From NCBI GenBank assembly GCA_035041965.1, contig JAPYMA010000586.1, positions 124,001-188,000 of the forward strand: a stretch of 64,000 bases of DNA. Reading direction: 5' to 3'. Source of the stretch: Anisakis pegreffii (lineage: Eukaryota > Nematoda > Chromadorea > Rhabditida > Anisakidae). The position numbers and the translations under genes were made by a program. Within the stretch, counting starts at the first letter, position 1; the number at the start of each line of letters is the position of its first letter. The notes under the pieces are model-generated. The model saw only the letters and a program-made list of their open reading frames with translations, did not search any database and was not told the origin of the DNA. Of this stretch, positions 23,433-34,384 are shown piece by piece.

Positions 23433-26400
23433 TCAGGACTGACTTATAGGTTTGTGTGCTTGTGTATCACTCGATGCTGAGTTTTTATTAGGACAACTAT
23501 CATCTGACATTCTGCGCTGACGCTGATTGCTGTTATTCATAGGAGAAGGTGAGTGAATCGCATCGGAGGATATCGGTGACTCTGCGTTGCGGTTATCACA
23601 AGGTGGCTGCGGATATCTGTTTGATTTGGTAATATCTGAATATCCGTATGCATTCGGAGAATCGTGCGAACGGACTCGAGCTGTTGCGAAATGTGGACAT
23701 TGTCGACGCCCATCGAAATCCGAGTCATATCTATTAGGGTTAGAGTGCTGACCCATCTTTTTGCTGCAGTTGACTGCGAATTGATCTACTTGCTCCATAT
23801 TATCACAAGAGTTTGTAGTGGTTCTACTTGAGTTGCTGCTAGCGCTGCTTAATGGGGCTGCGCTCTTCATGCCTCTTGGGTGCTCAAAATCGTTTTGCAT
23901 TGTTGTCGACACATCATTCTCATTGTTTGAATCATTTAAACTATCCAGTTTCGGGTACAGATTAGTGGACTTCAAGACTTTCGTAGGATTACTCTGCGCA
24001 GACTTGAATTGAGCCGGATCGTAGCCGTTCAATCGTTGAGAAGCAACACTTGAAGGTGGCCGCAGACAACCAGCAGGAGTTGGTGGTAGATGTGCTTGAT
24101 CGAGTGGAGCCTTTCTAGGCAAAGCGGGTTGTTCGTCGTAGGCTGGGGTTGAATCGGATGATGGTGATAGCGACCCATTTATGATAGATAAGGGAGGTGG
24201 AGGGCGCGGTGGTGCCAATCGCTGTGTGCTAAACCCACTCACTGATGGTGCTCCAATTCGGAAATCGTCATCATCTTGCATCGGTATTCTACGCGCCATC
24301 TGAGCACCACCACCGACGTAAATTGGTTGAAGATTACCGATTTCTTGGTTGTGCCCTGCATCGAGACGATGCTTCCTGTATAGCGAATCTGATGGAGTCA
24401 ATTCTGCAAATTACACATATCTCTATTAATCCCAAACACCACCAAACGACAGCTGTTGTTTTCGGAAGATATTTCACATGAATCATTTCATCAAATAGTT
24501 ATGATCACTGTATAACATTGATAGTATTCATGAACGCACATGACCAACAATTATTGATCACATTAATGAATTTACGCGGTAAGTGAAGTAAAGATACCTG
24601 GTGCGCCCGGTAAGTGTTGAATTTTATTGAGTAAAGCAGTAACATCAACTTGCTCCTTCACAACATCCGAATAATCTGGCGGAGGGGTGTAGTATACTGA
24701 AATTTTGAAGGCAATCCCATAATATCTGCCTAGCATTCGGAAAAATTTTCTCGCAACGAAGTTGACTCAAATTTACTAACGACCCATCTAAAACTCTGGC
24801 AATAATCTTGTTACTAGCCAAACTTCCTCCAGTTGGGGATAGGTGACAAATAGATTAGCTGAGATTGTGAGATGCGATGGGATAGGATATTTTTCGTTGA
24901 GAGCATATTCGAAATGTTATGCTCAATGGAGAGACCGTAAGAGAAATTCGAAAATTACACAGAGACGGAGTCATGATGAGTTCGTCGATCACCAATGCGC
25001 CCACAACCAACAGAGTTTTCACGTCATCACAACGCTTCGTGAATTCGGTTACTTTAAATCCATCCACTGTTAGCTGAAGTCTTTTCTCCAATTTATTTGT
25101 TGGAAAAGAATTGGACAAAATTTATTTCAGGAGAATATTGATCCCAAATCGATTTTCAATTGCAGCATTCGTAATTTGAGCACGTGAACCGATTAAGAAC
25201 TGCCTTCATGCGAACGATCTTTAGGTACTGGCTTATAAGAACCTGCAGTAAGCCAGCATTTCTTGCTACACTATCACATGACTGGGTCAACCGATGATTT
25301 TTAGTGGTCAGGTGAACGTGAACAACAGAATAGAGGTCAGGATTTTGAGAGCCTCTCTGGAATGTCGGAGATCGTGCAAAGATTGAAGTGATATTTGTCG
25401 ATTTGATCTTGCCCTCATCAGAATTGTCCCTACTTCAGCTGAATGCATTTCCCTGTCAGATGATTATTGAAAGGATGTCAGGGACTCACAACAAACTCGC
25501 CACTGTTAACTGTAATCTCGAGCGTGAATTGTCGATCGATAGCGAGACCTACGCCAATACGTCTGACAGTCGGTGACCACTTTCCGTTGAAACGTGACTT
25601 AACGTCAATAGCACTTCGCTGCTCGGAATCAAATGAAATCGTCGCCATCAACGCCACATCCTCACCGCTTTCCATCATATATATCTCAAAACCACTAAAA
25701 AAATCGGTTCATTTTATCACGTTTCTGATGATGGCGTTAAATACCGAAATGTCAAGTGTGAATTGACAACAACAATCTTAAATATCCACGATAACGACAA
25801 GTTCGGATCACTATCGTATCAACGCTATCAAATGAAGACTATTGCGAAACGTTTGCGCTGATCATTCAAGTGGACAAATTTCCACCTAATTTAGCTTCAC
25901 GGTTAATTGACAATGCAATAGCCTACAACTACGGTATAATAATGAAATCTTATATAAATGCATTAGTAACTGAGGATATATTTGATTCAGTCTGTTGAAA
26001 GAGAACATCTCGAAATATAATAAGGTCATTCGATTGTTTTCATTACCTTTTATCGCCTTTATACGGAGTTCCAATCAATTTTACCTTCGCGCCAACACCG
26101 AATCCATTAAATTCAGCACGAAATGGTAAGGTCTGAAACTAGCCCATAACTAAGGTATAGTTATGGCATCTCTCTTCACAAATACTTGTCTTTGACTCAA
26201 AAACTGATCAAATGAATGGTTCATTGACACTGAGCCAACGAATTAGAATTACATGGTGATAACGTTATGTCTTAATCACCTCGATTTGCGTCCAGATATA
26301 ATTCGAAAGTGCATTCGAGAGTTTGAACTCAAAAATCGACTAAACAAATCAAATTGAGAAGGTAATTTGAATTATTCAAGGGCAAAATCGAGAAATGAAG

Positions 26401-26463
26401 CAAACATACGGGTCGCGCAAAATGTCGTGGCACAAGATAATTATTTGGCATATATTCGGCCAT
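23433..26463 (-). CDS. Galectin-domain protein with long disordered tail (509 aa)
   Basis: Six exons join in phase: 26463-26410, 26132-26047, 25694-25490, 25073-24959, 24696-24598 and 24403-23433. Residues 19 to about 150 are a galectin fold: LPFRAEFNGFGVGAKVKL at the start, then RFNGKWSPTVRR, FTLEITVNSGEF and LTVDGFKVTEFTKR. The canonical sugar-binding His and the Glu after the Trp are missing, though the Trp of GKW is kept. The tail of roughly 320 residues is rich in Ser, Asn, Pro and Gln. It opens with YYTPPPDYSDVV, a PPxY motif of the kind bound by WW domains, and contains a proline run PPRPPPPL. There is no signal peptide or membrane helix. A likely role is a cytoplasmic adaptor rather than a secreted lectin; that is inference from architecture. 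A second galectin gene follows on the same strand. Confidence 0.78.
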
Positions 26464-26966
26464 GACTCTATATTTTCACAAGGCCACTGATTTTGAATTG
26501 TTTCTTTATCGAAATATGTAATCAGTTCTTTTCAGTGGGTATAGTGATAAGAGAACACACTCAATATGACAGTGAAGTGGATGTTACAGACATGAGTATG
26601 TTTATCGTTAGCATACAATATTATCAGCAACTCATCATTCCACTTTACATCAATCCTTTGATGCACCTACGTGATTTGTAGTATTGTGGAAGTTCGCTTT
26701 GTGTACAAAATTCATTTCAACTGTCTGTTCGTGAACCGAAACAAATTGTTGCCGAATGTCAGTCGTGAACTCTTTAAAAAAAGTACGCAGCACATCATCG
26801 AAACTGAGTCATCATCACTATGAAGTGCAAATAGAATCGTGTGAAGCTGATATTTGAGCAGGGCTTATGTTGATAGTGCATTTCTTATAACATGACTTCG
26901 GCGTTTATTTGCAATAATACCACTTAATAATAATTAATATCATCCAAGTACAAAGGGATAAGACGA
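26464..26966. other. Short intergenic region between two minus-strand genes
   Basis: I see no exon. It should hold the promoter of the galectin-tail gene and the 3' UTR of the coiled-coil gene, whose stop codon is at 26967. Confidence 0.4.
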
Positions 26967-29783
26967 TCATTTAACGATGGGAATTTGGTGCAGCAGAAGG
27001 GATATACTGGCAAATATTCCCATTCGATTCTCGGCGATCAATGCATTAATGTAAGCTTCGTCCTCATCTTTGGACATTATTATCGCGAAGAAATCTTTTA
27101 ACTCTTGCAGTTTCTTGTTCTGATTAGAATGCGCATCAACTGTCTGTTGGCGTAAACGCTAAAAATAGGCAGGAACTTAGATATACATCCTCCATCAATG
27201 AAAGCTTTGATTTGGAAACATTTGCAACCGATTTCGGATGATTTATGCTGATTCAAAGCAAGTCTTCTTTAAATACAATAAATAAATTCAACGATCTTAA
27301 AAGATCAGAAATAAATAGGAATAGTAAGAGACGAAATTGGTCTCTTTGTGGAATTAATAGATTATAGATCAACCTTTTCCTCAAGAAGATATTGCTGGAG
27401 AGTATCAATTTTCTCAGTCAATTCTCTGTTTTGCTTCTTCAACTCATCATTCTGCAACACAAGTTCTTTCCGATTCCATCAAAACCTCTGCACAAGCCAA
27501 TGCAGGTGTTCGTGAGCAAGAACTGCATCAGTTTTATTTCGGAACAGCAACGTTATTTAATGATTATCTCAAAAAATCGCATGTACTTGCGATCGGACTA
27601 ACAAACTTTCTTATAGGCAACGAAATAGAAGTGTCTTGAAGATCTCTCTCAATTACCTAACTATTTCTTCCAATTGACCTGAAGTACCCTACAGATCGTA
27701 TTCCACAAGTTGCAAATTTTTTAAATCACGGTCCCCATTAAAACACTGTACCTCGTGCTTCAGCTGATTCAACATCTTGCTGTGTTGCGACATCGCTGTC
27801 GCTCGTTTCTTTTCCATTTCTTCAATTCTTCGCTTGCTATCCATGAGCGCTTTTTCGGACTGTAAACGAAAATATCGTCTGTGTTCACTCCATGCATGTT
27901 CATTGTTAAAATTCATCAAAATTTCCAGTCTTTAATTCTCAGTTATTTGAGTCACTCTCAGTTATTCTTCTCTTCATTCCACGAGAACCGAAGAGAAGAA
28001 TTACATCTGGTAATCAATTTTATATCTTTACTCAATTTTATATCTTTAACCATTTATGCTCAATGCTCCGCAGGTACCGCCAACTTCTTCCGTAAAGGTC
28101 CACTCTATGAAATGCACCTATTCGATGGGCTTTATGAGCAATAAAAGGTGATTGATTGGAAAGCAGGAAAAAATTTGATGAAAAGACCTGATTCGATGAC
28201 CGTTCAATGTGTTTTTGAAGACGATCGATGACGGATTCTTGAAATTTGATGTGTGTATCACGTTTATCAATCACCTCATCCTTATCCGCCAACTGCTGTT
28301 TCATTCGCATCACTTCTGTACGTTCATTTTCAATTGTTTCTTCCATCGTAGCTATCACCTCAACAAGTAATTCTTTAGTTTTTCAGAAGTTCGTTTTCTG
28401 ATTTCTCGTGCAGCTTATTGTTCAAAATGGCACTATTTTCATTGATTCAAACAGCTTTTGAGTTGTGCTGTTTGCAAGAGCGATATTTTTTGAGTGGTCA
28501 AAAATTGGCGAAGTTTCGAGCATCGATCACAATTGACGAAATCGGTGACAGTCAACAGAATACAGCCCAACCTCTTGACTCATCTTCACCTCAGCACTGT
28601 TCTGAATTTGCGCTATCCTCTCAGCTTTCTTACGTTCCGCTTCGTTTTCTGCATTCAGTTCGTTACGGATCCTACAAAAGTTTACGTTACTGAACAGGCT
28701 TAGGCTTGACTAGTTTATTGTTATCAAGGCGTTTGTTACTAATTGAAACTGAATGACGTGCAACTACACCGTTACTATCACCGTGACCCAGGGTTAAACT
28801 AATACGCATTTAGAGTGAAACAATCATGCAAACCAATTTAAGCCACAACTTTTTTGTCAGTTGAACAACAAGCTCTCGTTCATGCATTTCCTCACTGTTG
28901 ATTCGTGCAGTCTTCTCTTGCAGTTCCCGCTGCATCCGTGTGATTTTCTTATTCGCCTCCATCAGTTCCAACTCGACTCTCTTCTCATTGTCCATTTGAA
29001 TCTCTCGAAAATTTATTGTAAAGCATCATTCAACTCATATTTACTTTTGCGACTACAAAAATGCCTGTTCAAGGCTCGTCACCCGCACATAATATTCACT
29101 CGATGCAAATGTTTTTGTGAATATTGCAGTAAGTTAGTGGAGTGCTTAATGCTCCTCGTTAGAATTTTGCTTAGTTAGATTCTGAATAATTGATTTGAAT
29201 GTGAATCAGTGGATTCATGATAGCATTATAGCCATCTGTCGATCATTTATGAATGATTTCTATCCTAAAAATATGAAAAGTTGTCGCCATGAAAATTGTC
29301 GATTTGGGTGAAGTAAGCAAGGCACTCACTCATGAGAATATTTTCAGCACGACATTTCTCCAATTCATCATTCAAACGCGATATCTCTTCTCTATCATCG
29401 GATGTCACTTTTTCGGTGGTCGTATTCTGTTTGGAGATTTGATCTCTTTTCATGTCTTCAAGACGTGCGATCTTCAAAAAAAGCGCTTCAGTTAATTGAG
29501 TGCACAGTTATTCAGAATGCTTATCAAAATCACTCAACATGAAATAATTACGAGATAATAATCGTAATGAACATGTCAAGTGGAAAGTGAACGATACTTC
29601 GTAGTCTTTCTCCTCAACGGTTTCTTTCAAGTAGATTATCACATCGTTCATTTCATCGTACGAGCGTTGTTTCTCTTTAGCAAGCCTATCATTCTCGACG
29701 ATCAAATCTGCGATTCTTTCCTCAAACCTCGAGCTGTTGAACTGACGCCTCGCAGTCAAAACATCAATATTGACAACAATCAT
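26967..29783 (-). CDS. Coiled-coil protein (about 394 aa), apparent frameshift
   Basis: Eight exons: 29783-29598, 29471-29330, 29003-28850, 28671-28572, 28413-28188, 27859-27752, 27451-27374 and 27158-26967. Almost the whole product is heptad-like and rich in Glu, Lys, Arg and Leu, for example IADLIVENDRLAKEKQRS, ELQEKTARINSEEMHEREL and LKKQNRELTEKI. It ends in a less charged segment (AENRMGIFASISLLLHQIPI). All exon junctions fit in phase except inside exon 28413-28188, which is one base too long. The frame breaks at a run of five T (plus strand 28379-28383), and dropping one base restores a continuous coiled coil. The ATG at 29783 is my best start. I do not recognise the family; it could be a centrosomal, ciliary or structural coiled coil. 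Confidence 0.68.
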
Positions 29784-30832
29784 TTTGATGATGATAACAG
29801 CAAGTCTATCATGGTGAGAAGGCTCATAATTACGAAAGCAAGAAGTGAGTATGATTACGAATCGTGACGCAGTTACGATTTCACGAACCTGGCTATATTC
29901 AAAACAAAAACATCAAATAAATGAAATGGAGCGGTATTGCAATCGCTTTTCTGACAAAGAAAATATGCAGAAATGCAAATAACAAAAACGTTGCTACCTG
30001 TAACATACAGATTTCCTGTTGATTTGATTGATGTGGCTTTGTTTGTCGTTTCATGTTGATCTAAATGCTGATCGATTAAAAGCTATCATGAATGTGTGCC
30101 GTTTAGGGCAGACTAGTCTTAAGGCAGACTTAGATAATTATATGTCCAGTTATGCATGACTGAATCAAGTATTGCACATGCATATTACGCATGTATTGCT
30201 ATCGCTCTGTCCACGCATTTCACTTTTAAAATTTTCAATTTTCATTTACGCATTCATATCGTTCAACTGAATATTTTGCTCGGTTGCAGCGAATCAAAAG
30301 TTTTTCATCGAATCGTTCGCACCTCATCATCTCACATGAATAAAACTTGAAAAGCAATAGTGCAAAGAGATATCAATGTTGTTGTCGGAACGAAGCCGCC
30401 TTATATTTGCTCATTGTCAGTACTGCAAAATATGAAATCGATGAAAATGAGACGGATGTGGGTGACGAAGCATTGCGTTCTAAAAAATATTTACATCAAA
30501 AGTGCAGCACCTATCGGCCACCACATGCGATATCTTTCAAATGCGCTATTTTTGATGGCTATGTCAACAATGGTTTCGAAAAATTATTGCGTTGAATTTT
30601 CTACTAAATCAATTTACATGAAGAAATGAATGCTGAGGTTTTCATTAGAATACGCTAAATAACTCTGCCCAAACTCAAAAAATCAGGATCATGTCGAACA
30701 AGAAGGAGATCATTCTTCAGTGATCACTGAAACACACTTCCCCAAGAGCCTGATACTCCATATCGTTCCTTTGAATACATAACTGTCAATGCCTTTGAGA
30801 TCTCTAAGCCAGGGATTCACCATTCAGTGTCC
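29784..30832. other. Intergenic stretch, no gene seen
   Basis: Upstream region of the coiled-coil gene. Several short frames are open but none shows splice-supported or family-like sequence. Confidence 0.4.
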
Positions 30833-30900
30833 GAGCTGACTCAGAGGTGGAGCGCCAACCGGTAATTGGTACGTCGCGGGTTCGATTCGCGTTCGCGGAG
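30833..30900 (+). repeat. tRNA-like sequence (tRNA relic or tRNA-derived SINE head)
   Basis: TGACTCAGAGGTGGAGC resembles an RNA polymerase III A box, and GGGTTCGATTCG about 50 bases later resembles a B box, each with one mismatch to consensus. The cloverleaf does not close: the T-stem has mismatches and the acceptor ends do not pair. It is therefore a relic or the head of a tRNA-derived SINE, not a working tRNA. Confidence 0.45.
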
Positions 30901-31325
30901 GAAAGTTTCGCTCGAAACCGAGTGATGTACCAATCTCATTGATACCAGCGTTGTTTTACGCTTAATCTTCGTTGAATTTCTCTCGAAAATTCCGATCTGA
31001 AAACTGAGTGGAACGCATTTGACTGCAACGACGGAACTGCATTTGATCTGTTTAGATATCAGTAAACAGAATGAAGTTTGCACATCAAATAAACGATGAG
31101 CTTTCATAACTAATCGGCATAAATATTTGCTAAAGTTTGAAATGATTGTCTGAGAAGTCAGGTGTTCAAACTGATCCGAGTAAGCTTGATGTGCTTATTG
31201 TTTCGGCGAGTTATCGGTATCTGAGCGGGGTTCATAACGAACGCGAATTTCGAGCATTGTCAGTCCGAGTGCACTGCAGAGAGTATCGCTATTTTTTCGC
31301 AGCATTCTTCTTCCCATAAGCAACC
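30901..31325. other. Upstream region of the first astacin gene
   Basis: I see no exon. If the tRNA-like block heads a SINE, its body would extend into this region. Confidence 0.35.
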
Positions 31326-33962
31326 ATGCTATTCGCACGAATAATCCGCGCCTTCTGCATGCTATCGATACTTTTTGAGGAGGTTATTTGAATGCTTTGC
31401 TTGCGTCATTCTTATATGACCTTATGATTATATTATATAATTGAATTATGCTAGGAAGCAGTAAAGGTTTGCAATGCATAGCAGTTTTCATGCTGGAGTT
31501 GTTTCTATGGCTGGATATCAGAGACACTGATTTTGCAAAATGACTTGAGCTATTACCTGTTTTCATGTATTCCTTTCATCATTTTAATGGTAATTTCTAA
31601 CCGTATATGAGCACTTTCAGATCGTGAATGCAGACAACACCAAAAAGAGTCCATTCCTAACAGACGCAGACTACAAGATGGCAGCTTATTTGACCGAACA
31701 TCCCAGCAAAGAGCCTGTGAATAACACGGCAATGTATATGGATGGATTCTTCGAAGGAGATATTAGTATGTCATTGATGAGCTGGTGTCTGATGAGTTGT
31801 TGCTATTGGTACTTCATTTTGTTGTCAAATTAAGGCGGAACTGAACGAAACGGAAACGCCGCACTTGGACACATACCACAAATCTTCCGCAATGCTATAC
31901 GAGACAAATCGAAACTGTGGAAGAATGCTCGTGTGCCGTACATCATACATCAAAGCTTCTATGCTGCTCAGTGAGAATTTTCTCTTGATGAGAAAGCTTA
32001 TTCATTTGATTCCACCTGAGATTACTTCGGTTTACGTAAAAATGGCACTGATTTGGATAGTTAGCCGCGAGTACCGTATGACTAAAATGTGAAAACAAAC
32101 TATAAATGATACACCGAATTGATCACCCTGATGTTATGTACCACAGTACCTGTTGAAGTGAATTGTTCAATTCCATGAAAGGATTGATTCATTTGATGGA
32201 TTCTTCATCTGTGCACTCTTTGGAATAGATTTAACATTTGATGAGTACATGAGTTGCGAAAATTTCAGAAGAGGTGCGATTGCTGAAGCAATTAAAGAAT
32301 TCCACGATGAAACGTGCATCCGATTCAAACCATGGAATGGAATTGATGATGGATTCGTGCATTTTAAGGATGAAAACAAGGGGTGCAATTCACCTGTTGG
32401 CACCAATGGTATGCAAAGTTCGATATGTCCAATCTGCATTATATCAGCTATAAATTTTTAGAGCTGTTCTCGTATATATGGTGAAATATTTGAGCATATT
32501 TCAGGGCATGGCAACACAGTGAATCTGGGTCGTGGATGCTTTGGGAAAGGGACCATAATGCACGAGATTCTACACACTCTAGGATTTCATCATGAACACA
32601 GTGGGTTTCACAAGTCAAGTGTCGAATTCATTTCCTCCCTCCCCCTCCCCCCCCAAAAAAAAAAATTCTCCGATTGATAGTATACTCAGTTCGTTTCGAT
32701 CAAATTCCTCTCTTTGCTCAATGTAGAATATTACATGGATGGCAGAACTGAATGGCCTAGCAGTTCAAGTATCTTTACATGTTAAAAGGCTCCGATTGTA
32801 AGATGTAGTTGTTAAACTTTGAGGGCAAGTTACTGCACCGTCCGAATGAATGCAAACTGTTTCCAGATCGTCCAGATCGAGATGAATACGTTGAAATACT
32901 CTGGGATAATATACAAGGAAGTAAAGGTAAATTCAAAAAGATCGTTCAAACACATTTCAGATGCACTCTTGCTCTTTGAGCTCAACTATACTATGGTGAC
33001 TTCTTATGAACAGCGAAGTGATGCTGGTGAGCTAGAGTGCATTCGAATGTAAATGCTGACTGAGAAAAGTATTGAACAGGTAGAAGAATAACAACTCAGG
33101 TGGGATCACGGTAATTATTATAGTGCTAGCACTCATATCACGTCTATTCGTTCGATTAATATGCATTCAGCGGTTGTGTTTCTCGTTTTCGACAATTTTT
33201 GTTTGCACGACAGTCGATTGAGAATTATTGCACGCTAATTTCAGATAACTTCCTTCCAAGACCGGCATATGAAGTTGATGATCTCCTGGAGAAGTATGAT
33301 TACACGTCTCTAATGCACTATGATGCGTATGCGTTCGGTGGAGGTCGTCAAACGATCAAACCGAAGGACGAGACCGCTAAAATTGGCCAAAGAGCCGGAT
33401 TTTCAGAGGTGGATCTTAGGAAGGTGAAGAAATTGTACAGTTGCGATGATGGTGAGTTGATCATTTCGTTTTCGCATGCCTTCTGTTGTCACTGAATTTC
33501 TTAAGTAATAACTGGACACACATTTTGGAATATACTTCCTCTTCTTCTTCAGAAACGTATGTTATTCGCATCTGTTGAATCTTGAAACTTTTCCTTTCGT
33601 GCTGTCGATGATTTCACAAGCTATAGCAATATTTGTCGGCACACATTCCGGCGAGTAATTTGCCCTAATATGGTAAGGACGGTGCCAAAGCTGATACATC
33701 TGAGGTTTCTAATAATAATAAGTACGTTTCGATATTTACAGCTAGTTCGTGCAGTGATCGCGATAAAAGCTGCGATCAGATGTTTGTTCTCTGCGACATC
33801 TCAACGTACGTCCAACAACTCTGTCCGAACAAATGTCTGACGTGCACAGAATCTCAATGTAAAGACCGAGGCTTGTGGTGTAAAGCTGTCAAGAAGTACA
33901 AATTATGTGATGTCAGCAAAACACCGATCCACACATGTCCAAAAACTTGTGATAAGTGCTAA
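31326..33962 (+). CDS. Astacin metalloprotease with two ShKT domains (353 aa)
   Basis: Eight exons join in phase: 31326-31382, 31621-31765, 31835-31970, 32269-32408, 32505-32600, 32867-32926, 33245-33451 and 33742-33962. The order is a signal peptide (MLFARIIRAFCMLSILF), a short propeptide with the inhibitory switch FEGD, and the catalytic domain beginning after that. The zinc site is HEILHTLGFHHEH and the Met-turn is SLMHY, so all catalytic residues are present. Two Cys-rich ShKT modules close the protein, one starting SCSDRDKSCDQM and one ESQCKDRGLWC. This is the nematode NAS family, secreted zinc endopeptidases that act on cuticle, collagen or ingested protein. I cannot say which NAS member. 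An AATAAA lies 14 bases after the stop (33976-33981). Confidence 0.9.
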
Positions 33963-34384
33963 AATCATGCCGATCAATAAAACTGAAATCATATTGAATA
34001 AATGCTCTTGAGAATCCCTTAAATTTATTTCTTGAATGAATTTTTGATCGATGCAATCGATGCAATGGTGAGGTCGTATGTGCATGGTCATATGGCATTA
34101 CACTGTATTACTATGCTCAACGATATATATCCTTTAATTGCCCTTAATTAGCGACTTTCTATTAATACCCTTTTGACTAGTGACGTTCTTGCATCTGTGC
34201 TTTAAGCGAGCCTGATTTTAAACTTGGGCATTAGAGCACAGAGCTGAGTCTAACTGTACTGATAATGAAACAACTGTATTGTGCTAACTGTACTGTATTG
34301 TGCTGGAAAATCATTGCATCGTATCACTTCATATGACAAATATTCCAACAATTTTTTTGCAATAAACCGATCACTGTTCGTTGA
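33963..34384. other. Convergent 3' region between two astacin genes
   Basis: This holds the two 3' UTRs, including AATAAA at 33976-33981 on the plus strand. No exon is seen. Confidence 0.5.

Noticed and set aside
30833..30900. Functional tRNA gene
   Set aside because: T-stem and acceptor stem do not pair, so it is reported only as a tRNA-like relic.
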